Shown: positions 7,573-15,564, counted from the stretch's first letter. The stretch is 26,218 bases of DNA from an uncultured Massilia sp. (GCA_946481275.1 CAMLMV010000067.1:1-26218); one strand, 5' to 3'. Made by a program: numbers and translations. Notes: generated from the letters alone by a model not told the origin.

Positions 7573-8306
7573 CCAGCCTGCTCGGTCTCGCGCTGGCGCT
7601 GGCCGGCATCTTCGTCGGGCACACGCTCGACGGCGGCAAGTTTTCCTCGCTGTTCCAGCCCGCCGCGTTCGCCATCGTCGTCGTCGGCACGTTCGGCGCC
7701 GTCCTGCTGCAGACGAAGTCGCAGGCCTTCGTGCGCGGCGTGCGCATGCTGCGCTGGGTGTTCGTGACCCCGCCCGACCGGCGCCAGGCGCTGGCCCGCG
7801 AAATCCATTTGTGGAGCCTGTCCGCGCGGCGCGACGGCCTGCTGTCGCTCGAGCAGTACATGGCCAAGGCCGATCCGTTCATCCAGAAGGGCCTGCGCCT
7901 CGTCGTCGACGGCATCCAGCCGGACAAGCTGCGCAGCCTGATGCACACGGAAATCAACAACTACGAATTCCGCGAACGCCAGGCCGCGCGCATCTGGGAA
8001 TCGGCGGCCGGCTATTCGCCTACCGTCGGCATCCTCGGTGCCGTGCTGGGCCTGATCCACGTGATGGAAAACCTGTCCGACCCGTCGAAACTCGGCGCCG
8101 GCATCGCCGTCGCGTTCGTGTCGACCGTGTACGGCGTGGGCCTCGCGAACCTGTTCTTTTATCCGGTCGGTAACAAGATCAAGGGCATCGTCTCCGAGCG
8201 CGTGGCCCAGTACGAGATCCTGGCCGACGTCTTCCACGACATCGCCACCGGCGACTACACGCGCGTGCTCGACGAACGCGTGGCGTGCCTGCTGGCCGAA
8301 CACTGA
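7563..8306 (+). CDS. motC: Flagellar motor stator protein MotC (MotA/PomA family)
   Basis: The 247-residue protein has the four-helix MotA pattern: two N-terminal membrane segments (SLLGLALALAGIFVGHTL and the stretch around FAIVVVGTFGAVLL), a cytoplasmic loop with the conserved YEFRERQAARIWES region, then GYSPTVGILGAVLGLIHVM and GIAVAFVSTVYGVGLANLFFYP, each with its conserved proline. It forms the ion channel of the stator with MotD. The GTG start at 7563 overlaps the fliA stop region and has GGGAG just upstream. The position after flhF-flhG-fliA and before motD is that of the second stator pair (motCD) in Pseudomonas-type clusters. Confidence 0.92.
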   Translation: MDLTSLLGLALALAGIFVGHTLDGGKFSSLFQPAAFAIVVVGTFGAVLLQTKSQAFVRGVRMLRWVFVTPPDRRQALAREIHLWSLSARRDGLLSLEQYMAKADPFIQKGLRLVVDGIQPDKLRSLMHTEINNYEFRERQAARIWESAAGYSPTVGILGAVLGLIHVMENLSDPSKLGAGIAVAFVSTVYGVGLANLFFYPVGNKIKGIVSERVAQYEILADVFHDIATGDYTRVLDERVACLLAEH

Positions 8307-8314
8307 TCGCGACC

Positions 8315-9049
8315 ATGGCGCGCCGCAAGAAGTACGAGCAGGACTTCGAGAACCACGAGCGCTGGCTGATCTCGTACGCGGACTTCATCACCTTGCTGTT
8401 CGCGTTCTTCGTCGTCATGTACGCGGTGTCGGTGGTCAATATTGGCAAGTACACGGTGCTGTCGGAAGCGCTGGGCGACGCGTTCGGTGGCCGCGGCGCG
8501 GCGAACAAGTCGAACACGATGGTCGAGGTGGAGGCGCTGCCGCTGTCGGCCATCCTCGCCCGCAAGCGCGCGGAAGCCGCCAAGCGCGACCGCGAGCGCC
8601 TCGAGCTGCTGGCGCAGAAACTGGACAGCATCCTGAAACCCCTCGTCAACACCGGCAAGATGCGTGTGACGCAGACCGCGCGCGGCGTGACGCTCGAGAT
8701 CAATGCCAGCGCCCTGTTCGACGAGGGCGACGCCGCCCTGACGCCCGCCGCGCAGGAGACGCTGCGCACCGTCGCCGATCTGCTGAAGGACGATCCGCAC
8801 GGCATCGAGGTGGAAGGTTTTACGGATAACACGCCGATCGGCAACCCGGCGTTCGCGTCGAACTGGGAATTGTCGGCCGTGCGGGCCACGACCGTCGTGC
8901 GCCTGTTCGCGGCGAACGGCGTGGCCGAAGAGCGCCTGGCCGCCGTCGGCCGCGGCGCCAACCGGCCGGTCGCGCCGAACGACGACCCCGCCGGCCGCGC
9001 GCGCAACCGGCGGGTGGCGGTCACGATCCTGTCAGGCGCCGGTACCTGA
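8315..9049 (+). CDS. motD: Flagellar motor stator protein MotD (MotB/OmpA family)
   Basis: The 244-residue protein starts MARRKKYEQDFENHERWLISYADF, the classic MotB N-terminus. D23 in YADFITLLFAFFVVMYAVS is the expected ion-binding aspartate at the base of the single membrane helix. A helical linker follows, then an OmpA-like peptidoglycan-binding domain (about 125-240) with FDEGDAALTP, VEGFTDNTPIG and RGANRPVAPND...RNRRV. It anchors the stator to the cell wall. ATG at 8315 is preferred over an in-frame GTG at 8285 inside motC because it gives the family start, although the ribosome site is weak; the gene follows motC by 8 nt and is probably coupled. Confidence 0.93.
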   Translation: MARRKKYEQDFENHERWLISYADFITLLFAFFVVMYAVSVVNIGKYTVLSEALGDAFGGRGAANKSNTMVEVEALPLSAILARKRAEAAKRDRERLELLAQKLDSILKPLVNTGKMRVTQTARGVTLEINASALFDEGDAALTPAAQETLRTVADLLKDDPHGIEVEGFTDNTPIGNPAFASNWELSAVRATTVVRLFAANGVAEERLAAVGRGANRPVAPNDDPAGRARNRRVAVTILSGAGT

Positions 9050-9096
9050 AAGGCCCCGGTACAATCGCTCCAGCCCGACAGTAATGAGGAGGCCGG

Positions 9097-9498
9097 ATGA
9101 ATCTGCACGCAAGCCTGAGCGTCGACGCGAGGCATGACAAGGTATGGATCACCTTCAAGGCGGAAAACCGCGGCGAGAGCCGGGTCTGGCTGCCGCGCGC
9201 GCTGACCGACGATCCCCGGCCCGCCGGCCGCGTGTTCGACGTGCGCGTGCATCCCGGCGGCGCGCCCATCGCCTACGTCGGCGCCAACGCTGCGCGCAGC
9301 GGCGCCGACTGGTTCGAATTGCCCCCGCATTCCGCCCACACGCACACGGTCGACATCACGGCCGACTACGCGTTCCGTCCCGGCGACCACACCTATGAAC
9401 TGCGCTACGCGGGCCTGGCGCTGGCCGACATCCACCATCCCGAAGCGACGACGCCGCTCGTCACCGAACCCGTGCTGTTCCGCCACATCACGCCCTAA
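9097..9498 (+). CDS. Hypothetical protein (133 aa) resembling the N-terminal domain of the adjacent M35 peptidase
   Basis: No named family is recognised. The protein has no signal peptide or membrane segment and looks like a beta-rich, immunoglobulin-like domain. Residues 46-105 (VFDVRVHPGGAPIAYVG ... ADWFELPPHSA ... DITADYAFRPGDHTYELRY) align with residues 76-135 of the convergent M35 peptidase (LFDVTRDGLPVSYLG ... ADLIALAPGAA ... MDITGAYTIRY). It therefore looks like a stand-alone paralogue of that peptidase's pre-catalytic domain. The ATG has a strong ribosome site (GAGGAGG, 9087-9093), and TACAAT at 9060-9065 could be a -10, though no good -35 is visible. The gap to motD is 47 nt. Its stop overlaps that of the peptidase gene by 4 nt. 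Confidence 0.75.
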   Translation: MNLHASLSVDARHDKVWITFKAENRGESRVWLPRALTDDPRPAGRVFDVRVHPGGAPIAYVGANAARSGADWFELPPHSAHTHTVDITADYAFRPGDHTYELRYAGLALADIHHPEATTPLVTEPVLFRHITP

Positions 9499-10541
9499 CG
9501 TCGGCGCAGGTTTCGATAGGGCGTATTCTCGCCGAAGTATTCGTGCGAATCGGCATTGTCGATCGCGCGGTCGGGATTGCTGCCCGCCAGCGCGCCCGCC
9601 GCGGCCTGGCCGTAGGCCCAGTCGTCCGTGCCGGCCACGACCGTGAAATGGCTCATCTCGTGCACCAGCGTGCCCCCCTTCGAATCCGTGCCAGTCATGG
9701 GCGCGGTCCAGAACGCCTTGCACACGTGGATCGTGTACGGCTGGTTCGGATAGACGTAGGCGTACCACGACTGCGTGCACGCGCAGTCCACCGTGATGGG
9801 CCGCGTGGCGAACGCGTCGCGGATGGCCTCGAAGTGGCGGGAAACGGTCGCCGCGCGCGCGTCGTCCAGCGGGCCGAACCAGCCGGTATAGCGGTCCGCC
9901 AGCGCGCCGGCGCGCAGATACGCCTCGCCATCCTGCGCCATCGACTGGGCGGCCTGGACGCTGGCGGCGATGCTCTCCTGCTGCGCGTTCGAGCAGCGGT
10001 TGAACGTGAGACCGCTGCCGGCGGGTGCGGCCGCTGCGCGGGGTTCGTAGCTCGACTCCGGCAGGCCGCGCGGCAGCCGGCCGTCGATCCAGACCGACGC
10101 CGCCGGCGGGGGTGTCGCGCCCTGCAGCCGGTCGGTCCGGTAACGTATGGTGTACGCGCCCGTGATGTCCATGCGGTAGAGCGAGGACAATTCCACGCGG
10201 CTGCTCCGTGCCGCACCCGGCGCAAGGGCGATGAGATCGGCGGACGTGGGCGGCGCCCGCTTGACCCGGATGCCGAGATAGCTGACGGGCAGCCCGTCGC
10301 GCGTGACGTCGAACAGCGGCGCCTCCACGCCCGCGAACGGTGTCTGCCACTTCGGCACATACTGCCAGGCGCGCGACGTATTGCGGATCGTCACCGTCAC
10401 GACGACGTTTTCGTTGCCTGCCAGGCCATGCCGTGCCGGCGTCACCTCGACGACGAGGCCGCCTGGCGTCGCCACCGGGCTGGCACCGCCAAGCAGCAGG
10501 AGGGCCGACAGTGCGGCGGCCCGGCGTCCGTTACCGTTCAT
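9495..10541 (-). CDS. Secreted M35-family (aspzincin) zinc metallopeptidase
   Basis: The 348-residue product begins with a basic, hydrophobic signal sequence (NGRRAAALSALLLLGGASPV). An immunoglobulin-like domain spans about 28-137, followed by a Pro/Ala-rich linker and the catalytic domain from about 178. The zinc site is clear: HEMSH at 294-298 and GTDDWAYG at 304-311, fitting the aspzincin GTxDxxYG motif in which the aspartate (D307) is the third zinc ligand. Four cysteines (183, 253, 255, 274) could form disulfides, fitting export. The C-terminal DNADSHEYFGEN matches the family end. M35 includes deuterolysin and peptidyl-Lys endopeptidases; specificity cannot be read here. The ATG has GGGAGA upstream. 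It is not a known flagellar component and appears to be an accessory insertion. Confidence 0.88.
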   Translation of the reverse strand: MNGNGRRAAALSALLLLGGASPVATPGGLVVEVTPARHGLAGNENVVVTVTIRNTSRAWQYVPKWQTPFAGVEAPLFDVTRDGLPVSYLGIRVKRAPPTSADLIALAPGAARSSRVELSSLYRMDITGAYTIRYRTDRLQGATPPPAASVWIDGRLPRGLPESSYEPRAAAAPAGSGLTFNRCSNAQQESIAASVQAAQSMAQDGEAYLRAGALADRYTGWFGPLDDARAATVSRHFEAIRDAFATRPITVDCACTQSWYAYVYPNQPYTIHVCKAFWTAPMTGTDSKGGTLVHEMSHFTVVAGTDDWAYGQAAAGALAGSNPDRAIDNADSHEYFGENTPYRNLRRR

Positions 10542-10892
10542 GGTCTCTCCCGATGCGGTCGAAACCCTTCTTGTAACGCAGGGTGCCTACCCCGATCTTG
10601 TAAAATCGCAATATTCATCGTCGCTAGGTCGCGATCTTGGCGTTCAATTTGCTGCATTAACGCAACATTCCGACCGTTAATGTAAGTATCGCTCGATCCA
10701 CATTTAATAAACTGTTATCATATATTGATTCTCTGGATATAAAAGTTGCATTCAGGAATCTTCTCCTTCCATGCCGGCGCGGCCTTGCCCACGGCGTCAT
10801 TCGCTTCAGCCCATGAATATCGAGCACGACAGCCAGGTATCCCGCGTGAGCGGACTTCGCACGCAGCGCCGCCCAACCGCAGGCATGGCGGC
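10542..10892. other. Divergent intergenic region between the M35 peptidase and the EAL protein
   Basis: Bases 10600-10750 are markedly AT-rich and should hold the promoters of both divergent genes; no confident -35/-10 pair or sigma-28 box was found. A short plus-strand frame (ATG at 10771 or 10813, stop 10894-10896) ends in an ATGA overlap with the preferred start of the next gene. It lacks a ribosome site and is not called as a gene. Confidence 0.4.
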
Positions 10893-13346
10893 ATGAGGCG
10901 GCACGCGCGCAAGATTCCGTCCACTGTACGGCTGTCCATCCTCACCACGCTGCTGGCGCTGTTCATGGCCTGGCTCGCGCTCGGCAACGCGGCGCGGTTG
11001 CCGTGGAATCCGCACTGGTACCTGACGGCGCACACGGCGATGGAAGTGTTCTCCGTCGTCGTGGCGATGCTCGTGTTTTCCACCGGCTGGCACGGCATCG
11101 GGCGCGACATGCCGATCCGCGTGGCCCTGCTGTCGCCGGCCGCGCTCGCCATCGGCCTGCTCGACATCGGCCACCTGATGTCCGTCCACGGCATGCCGGG
11201 CGTCGCGGGGCCGGGTTCGGTCGGGCGCGGCATCGAATTCTGGCTGCTGGCCCGCCTCGTCAGTGCCGCGGCACTGCTCGTCGCGGCGTTCGCGCCGCGC
11301 GAGCGGACCGTCGGCCGGCGCGTGCGCGGCTGGGCGCTGCTGGCGGCGCTGGGTATCGTCGCGTTCGGCTTCTGGCTGGCCCTGGCCGATCCGCTGGGCC
11401 TGCCGGCGACGTACGTGCCGGGGCCGGGGCTGACGCCGTTCAAGATCGGTTGCGAGCTGGTACTGATCGCGCTGAATGCCGTCGCCGCACTGTTCCTGCT
11501 GCGCCGCGCACTCGTCACCCGCCTGCGCACCGACCGCTACCTGGCCGCCACGGCCGCCGTGATGGCCCTGGGCGGCGTCAGTTTCACGCTGTATGAGCGT
11601 CCGGACGACGTCGTGAACATGGTCGGCCACGTGTACAAGGTGATCGCCTACCTGTGCCTGCACCGCGCGATCTGGGTGGCGGCCGTGCAGGCGCCGTACC
11701 TGCGGCTGCAGCGTTCGGAACGTTCGCTGGCCGAGAGCGAGGCCAGCTTCCGCAGCCTGATGGAATGCGCGCCGGACGCGATCCTGCTCGTCGGCGCGGA
11801 AGGGCGCATCACCATGATGAATGCGCGTGCGGAAAGCCTGTTCGGCGTCGCGCGCGAGACGGCCGCCGGTCTGCCGCTGGACGTGCTGGTGCCGGCCGCC
11901 ACAGGCGACGCCGAGCTGGATTGCCGCCGCCTGTACGGCGCCGCCTTCCCGGCCGACGTGCGCCGCGCGGGCATGCCGAGCGGGCAGCAGGTGGCCATCG
12001 TGCGCGATTTGTCGGAGCGGCGCCGGCTCGAGCGCGCGCTCGTCGAGCAGCTCACCCACGACGCGCTGACGGGCCTGCCGAACCGCAACCGCATCCTCGA
12101 GACGCTCGACGAGGCCATCGCCGCCGCGCGCCAGGATGGACGCACGCTCGCCGTGCTCGTGTTCGACCTGCATGAATTCCGCAAGATCAACAGCGGCTAC
12201 GGCTATGGCGGCGGCGACGACGTGCTGCGCGAATGTGTCGTCCGCCTCTCCGGCCTGCTGGCCGGCGGCGACATGCTGGCGCGCCAGGGCGGCAACGAAT
12301 TCATCGTCGTGCAGAAACAGTCCGGCGAGACCTCCGCCGCCGCGCTGGCCGTCCGGCTGCTGGAATCGATGCGCGAACCGTTCCTGCTCGACGGCCAGCG
12401 CGTGTTCCTGGCCGCCAGCGTCGGCATCGCACTGCTGCCTGCAAGCGGCTGCGGCGCGCATGAGCTGCTGCAGATGGCACAGGTGGCGATGGCCGCCGCG
12501 CGCACGGAAGGCCCCGCGCGCTACCGCTTCCACACGGACGCGATGGCGCAGGCGATCCGCGAGCGGGTCGATATGGAAGCGCTGCTGCGCCATGCCATCG
12601 AGCGCAACCAGTTCGCGCTGCAGTATCAGCCGCGCGTCGACCTGGCCAGCGGCGCCGTGATCGGCGTGGAAGCCCTCGTGCGCTGGCGCCATCCGGTGCT
12701 GGGCCTCGTGCCGCCGGCGCGCTTCATCCCGCTGGCGGAGGAGACGGGCCTGATCGACGATCTCGACATGTGGGTGCTGGACGAAGCCTGCGCGCGCGCG
12801 GCCGCGTGGCGTGCGCAGGGATTGCCGCCGCTGCGCGTGTCCATCAACCTGTCGGCGCGCCAGTTCCAGCAGGCCGGCCTCGCGCAGCGCGTCAAGGCCG
12901 CGCTGGCGAAGAGCAGCCTGCCGCCGCATTGCCTGGAGATCGAGATCACGGAATCCACGGTCATGCGCGACACGGGCGAGGCGACGAGCGTGCTGCGCTC
13001 GCTGAAGGCGCTCGGCGTGGCGCTGTCGATCGACGACTTCGGCACCGGCTATTCATCGCTCAGCTACCTGAAGCGTTTCCCCATCGACGTGCTGAAGATC
13101 GACCGCTCGTTCGTCAGCGACGTGACGACCGACCCCAACGACGCGGCCATCGCGTGCGCCATCATCGCGCTGGCGCATACGTTGAACCTGGAGGCGGTGG
13201 CGGAGGGTGTCGAGACGGCCGAGCAGGTGGCGTTCCTGCGCGAGAATGGCTGCGATGAGATCCAGGGCTATTACTTCAGCCCGCCGGTGTGGCCGGAGCA
13301 GATCGAGCGGATGTTTGCCGAGAAGAACGTCGGCGTGACGTCTTAA
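10893..13346 (+). CDS. Membrane-bound MASE3-like/PAS/GGDEF/EAL protein, probable c-di-GMP phosphodiesterase
   Basis: From ATG 10893 the protein has 817 residues; the frame stays open upstream to a TTG at 10746, so the start is uncertain. Residues 1-260 hold about seven membrane segments; LLDIGHLMSVHGMPG suggests a MASE3-type sensor. A PAS domain follows (about 284-370: LMECAPDAILLVGAEGRITMMNARAESLFG). The GGDEF domain (from about 385) has GGNEF at 466-470, so cyclase activity is unlikely. The EAL domain has EAL at 593-595, SINLSARQF, EIEITES, DDFGTGYSSL, LKIDRSFV and AEGVET, the known metal-binding and catalytic positions. It should hydrolyse c-di-GMP, favouring motility. It lies between motor and flgN genes, and its stop overlaps that of convergent flgN. 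Confidence 0.9.
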   Translation: MRRHARKIPSTVRLSILTTLLALFMAWLALGNAARLPWNPHWYLTAHTAMEVFSVVVAMLVFSTGWHGIGRDMPIRVALLSPAALAIGLLDIGHLMSVHGMPGVAGPGSVGRGIEFWLLARLVSAAALLVAAFAPRERTVGRRVRGWALLAALGIVAFGFWLALADPLGLPATYVPGPGLTPFKIGCELVLIALNAVAALFLLRRALVTRLRTDRYLAATAAVMALGGVSFTLYERPDDVVNMVGHVYKVIAYLCLHRAIWVAAVQAPYLRLQRSERSLAESEASFRSLMECAPDAILLVGAEGRITMMNARAESLFGVARETAAGLPLDVLVPAATGDAELDCRRLYGAAFPADVRRAGMPSGQQVAIVRDLSERRRLERALVEQLTHDALTGLPNRNRILETLDEAIAAARQDGRTLAVLVFDLHEFRKINSGYGYGGGDDVLRECVVRLSGLLAGGDMLARQGGNEFIVVQKQSGETSAAALAVRLLESMREPFLLDGQRVFLAASVGIALLPASGCGAHELLQMAQVAMAAARTEGPARYRFHTDAMAQAIRERVDMEALLRHAIERNQFALQYQPRVDLASGAVIGVEALVRWRHPVLGLVPPARFIPLAEETGLIDDLDMWVLDEACARAAAWRAQGLPPLRVSINLSARQFQQAGLAQRVKAALAKSSLPPHCLEIEITESTVMRDTGEATSVLRSLKALGVALSIDDFGTGYSSLSYLKRFPIDVLKIDRSFVSDVTTDPNDAAIACAIIALAHTLNLEAVAEGVETAEQVAFLRENGCDEIQGYYFSPPVWPEQIERMFAEKNVGVTS

Positions 13347-13813
13347 CCGACGACGAACCGCCGCGACGGCCCCGTCGCCATGGTCTGGCCGGCCGGGCCG
13401 TAGACGCCGCCCGTGCCGCCGCCGGGACCGCGCAATTCGGAGAGGGCCGCCTGGGTCTGGCCCAGTTGGCGGTTGACGAGCATGCCGTTGACGCGGTTGA
13501 GTTCTTTCGCTTCGCGGGTCAGGTCGAGCAGGCGGTTCCAGGCATCGCGGTGTTCCGCGTTGCCGCCGACGGCCAGCCAGGGTTCCATTCCGGCCTCGCC
13601 CGCCGGAAAGCCGGCGGCGCCGAGGGCCTTGTGGCGCACGCGCGACAGGGTCGCGGCACGTTGCGCCAGCTGCAGCTTGTTGGGGGTGATGGTCGAGAGG
13701 CCATCGGCATCCGCACTGATCAGGAGCTGTTGCTCGGTTTTCATCAGCTCCACGATGGAACCGATCACTTGCTGTTCGTCGCGCAGGGTTGCGCCAGGGG
13801 ATGCAATGGCCAT
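13343..13813 (-). CDS. flgN: Flagellar export chaperone FlgN
   Basis: The 156-residue, mostly helical protein follows flgM by 7 nt, as in many proteobacteria. The C-terminal part has the FlgN pattern: LNRVNGMLVNRQLGQTQAAL followed by a Gly-rich turn and VYGPAGQT. FlgN binds the C-termini of FlgK and FlgL in the cytoplasm and delivers them to FlhA; both partners and FlhA are encoded in this window. There is no strong ribosome site before the ATG, so coupling to flgM is likely. Its stop overlaps that of the EAL gene on the other strand (shared TTAA), and no terminator is visible between them. Confidence 0.9.
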   Translation of the reverse strand: MAIASPGATLRDEQQVIGSIVELMKTEQQLLISADADGLSTITPNKLQLAQRAATLSRVRHKALGAAGFPAGEAGMEPWLAVGGNAEHRDAWNRLLDLTREAKELNRVNGMLVNRQLGQTQAALSELRGPGGGTGGVYGPAGQTMATGPSRRFVVG

Positions 13814-13820
13814 TGGTTAT

Positions 13821-14126
13821 CTATTGTTTGCGGGAATGCAGCAGATCGCGCACCGTATCCAACAGGCCGTCCGCCACTTTCTCGGAATTGACGTGGAACT
13901 GGCCATCCGCGATGGCCGCCTTGATGCGTTCGACCTTCTTGCTGTCGAACACTTGACTAGTACTGCCGGCCGCAAGGGCCTGGCCCTGGGAGGACAGGCG
14001 CACGGTGTCGGTCGCTGCGGGCGTGACGGATTTCGCGGCGGCCGCGTCGCTGCTCTTCGCAGTCGTGGCCGGCGTGTTGTTGGCCTGAACGCTCGCGTTG
14101 TTCTTGAGTGTATCGTTGATTTTCAC
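13821..14126 (-). CDS. flgM: Anti-sigma-28 factor FlgM
   Basis: The 101-residue protein starts MKINDTLKN from a GTG at 14126-14124 with AAGGA upstream on the minus strand. A low-complexity, probably disordered N-terminal half (Ala/Thr/Ser-rich) is followed by DTVRLSSQGQAL and the C-terminal FliA-binding helices (FDSKKVERIKAAIADGQFHV, SEKVADGLLDTVRDLL). FlgM holds FliA inactive until it is exported through the finished hook-basal body. The gene has its own sigma-28-type promoter (14175-14201), giving the usual autoregulatory loop, and is followed by flgN. Confidence 0.95.
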   Translation of the reverse strand: MKINDTLKNNASVQANNTPATTAKSSDAAAAKSVTPAATDTVRLSSQGQALAAGSTSQVFDSKKVERIKAAIADGQFHVNSEKVADGLLDTVRDLLHSRKQ

Positions 14127-14174
14127 AGCATCATCCTTCTCAGGTCGGAGCAGAAAGCCCGGGATCTGCCTTCA

Positions 14175-14201
14175 GTATCGGCGGCCTTGCCAAAAACTTT
14201 A
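14175..14201 (-). promoter_or_regulatory. Sigma-28 (FliA) promoter of flgM-flgN
   Basis: On the minus strand TAAAGTTT (14201-14194), an 11-nt spacer, then GCCGATAC (14182-14175) match the FliA consensus TAAAGTTT-N11-GCCGATAA with one change. It lies 49 nt upstream of the flgM GTG. Confidence 0.9.
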
Positions 14202-14213
14202 GGGGATATCAAA

Positions 14214-14240
14214 GAAAGTGCGGCCGCATGCCACACTTTC
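14214..14240 (-). terminator. Terminator-like hairpin after flgA
   Basis: On the minus strand GAAAGTGTGGC, loop ATGCG, GCCGCACTTTC form an 11-bp stem with one G-T pair, followed by TTTG, 24 nt after the flgA stop. It separates flgA transcription from the flgM promoter that starts 12 nt further on. Confidence 0.6.
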
Positions 14241-14264
14241 AACGCCCTTGCTCCTGTGCTGTTA

Positions 14265-14966
14265 TTAAAACGCCACTTCGACCATCCCGCCGCTCCGCGC
14301 CGTCCCGCTCACGACCGAGCCGGACGGCGTGCGCACCTGCACGATCTGGCCGTCGCCGGCGTTGCCGATGGCCTTGCCTTCGGCTGATACCGAAAATCCA
14401 TTTCCACTGGTGACCAGGCGTACGGCCTGGCCTTGCTGCACGACGGGCCGGCTGCGCAGCGTGTCTGAACGCAATGGCGTGCCGGCCACGAGCGACACGG
14501 TCGGGGTGCGGCCGATTGCCTGGGCCATGTCCGTGATGATGCCGTTCGGCATGGCGGCAATGTCGCCTTTCATCAGCACGAGCTGGCTCTGTTCGATCGG
14601 CTGGCCCTGGGCCAGCGGCAGCGCGGCGGCCACGTAATCCGCCTGCACGTTCACCTGCGCCTGCACGAAGATCGTCCAGTTCGACGGCGCCGTGCAGCGC
14701 ACGCCCACGGTCGTCTTGCCCCAGGCGCGCGCGCCCGGCTGCAGGAACGCTTCCGGCGCGGGGCAGGCGGCCAGGGCCGTACGGGCGTCGATCGCGCCCA
14801 CTTTCACCGTCACGGTGCCGGGCAGGCCGGCCGTCTGCGTCTGCAGGAATTGCTCGACGACGGTGCGCAGGGCGTTGACGTTTTGCCGGCCTGCGGCGGG
14901 CGCCGTCTGCGCGAGGGACAGCGCGGCGGTGCCGAGGAGCAGGGCGGTAAGGAGCATGCGTTTCAT
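14265..14966 (-). CDS. flgA: Flagellar P-ring assembly chaperone FlgA
   Basis: The 233-residue product has a Sec signal (MKRMLLTALLLGTAALSLAQ, cleavage near AQT), then a domain with RTALAACPAPEAF and WGKTTVGVRC, and a C-terminal SAF-like domain (VAAALPLAQGQPIEQSQLVLMKGDIA ... VRTPSGSVVSGTARSGGMVEVAF). FlgA is the periplasmic chaperone for polymerisation of FlgI into the P ring; flgI lies in the divergent operon. Length is typical. It is transcribed away from flgB from a shared regulatory region and is followed by its own terminator-like hairpin, so it does not simply form one unit with flgM-flgN. Confidence 0.94.
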   Translation of the reverse strand: MKRMLLTALLLGTAALSLAQTAPAAGRQNVNALRTVVEQFLQTQTAGLPGTVTVKVGAIDARTALAACPAPEAFLQPGARAWGKTTVGVRCTAPSNWTIFVQAQVNVQADYVAAALPLAQGQPIEQSQLVLMKGDIAAMPNGIITDMAQAIGRTPTVSLVAGTPLRSDTLRSRPVVQQGQAVRLVTSGNGFSVSAEGKAIGNAGDGQIVQVRTPSGSVVSGTARSGGMVEVAF

Positions 14967-15002
14967 GAATGAATCCGTGATACGGGTTTTTGCGACGGTG
15001 CC

Positions 15003-15096
15003 ATCTTAGGCCCCGCACGCCGCCATCGAATCGCCGAATAGCCGGGTTTTGGGTCGCTTTATTGCCCGATTGGAAGAGTCCGCCCGTCCGTATGAT
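15003..15096. promoter_or_regulatory. Shared FlhDC-like box and divergent class II promoters of flgA and flgB
   Basis: AATCGCCGAATAGCCG (15029-15044) and, on the minus strand, AATCGGGCAATAAAGCG (15071-15055) form an inverted repeat with 10 bp between (GGTTTTGGGT). This is the clearest FlhD4C2-like site in the window. Rightward, TATGAT (15091-15096) begins 19 nt after the box (-10 for flgB). Leftward, TAAGAT on the minus strand (15008-15003) begins 20 nt after it (-10 for flgA). FlhDC driving flgA and flgB divergently is the established enterobacterial arrangement. Confidence 0.65.
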
Positions 15097-15133
15097 CCAT
15101 GCTGTCACCACCAGATAGATGCCTGGAGTAATC

Positions 15134-15562
15134 ATGATCGGCAAACTCGACGACTACCTGCGTTTCAATGAAACCGCGCTGAGCCTGCGCTCGCAGCGCC
15201 AGGAATTGCTGGCGTCGAACATCGCCAACGCGGACACGCCGAACTTCAAGGCGCGCGACATCGATTTTTCCAGCGCCCTGCAGGGTGCGCTGTCGCGTGC
15301 GGCGAACACGGGACCTTTGACGACGACGGCCGGCGCCCATTATCCGAACGGCCAGGCGGCCGCCGACGGCAAGACGCTGGGCGACGGCGCGACGCCCGTG
15401 CTGTACCGCACGGTGACGCAGGGTGCCGTCGACGGCAACACGGTCGACATGGATACGGAACGCACCCAGTTCGCCGACAACGCGCTGCGCTACGAAGCCG
15501 GCATCACGATGATCAACCAGCAGATCCGCAACATGCTCGCGGCCATCCAGGGAGGCCAGTAA
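15134..15562 (+). CDS. flgB: Flagellar proximal rod protein FlgB
   Basis: The 142-residue protein starts [22 protein letters not shown] and carries the rod/hook family signature [20 protein letters not shown]. The C-terminal helix ([20 protein letters not shown]) completes the paired coiled coil typical of axial proteins. ATG 15134 is chosen over the in-frame ATG 15119 because GGAG (15125-15128) is correctly placed only for 15134 and the resulting N-terminus matches the family. It is the first gene of the flgB-J unit behind the FlhDC-like promoter. FlgB forms the rod base on the MS ring. Confidence 0.96.
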   Translation: MIGKLDDYLRFNETALSLRSQRQELLASNIANADTPNFKARDIDFSSALQGALSRAANTGPLTTTAGAHYPNGQAAADGKTLGDGATPVLYRTVTQGAVDGNTVDMDTERTQFADNALRYEAGITMINQQIRNMLAAIQGGQ

Positions 15563-15564
15563 TC

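Noticed and set aside
9495..10541. Flagellinolysin-type protease or flagellar component
   Set aside because: The protein has a Sec signal and M35 motifs and no flagellin domains; position in the cluster alone does not support a flagellar role.
15119..15133. ATG 15119 as flgB start
   Set aside because: No ribosome site before it; GGAG inside the extension serves ATG 15134, which gives the family N-terminus.
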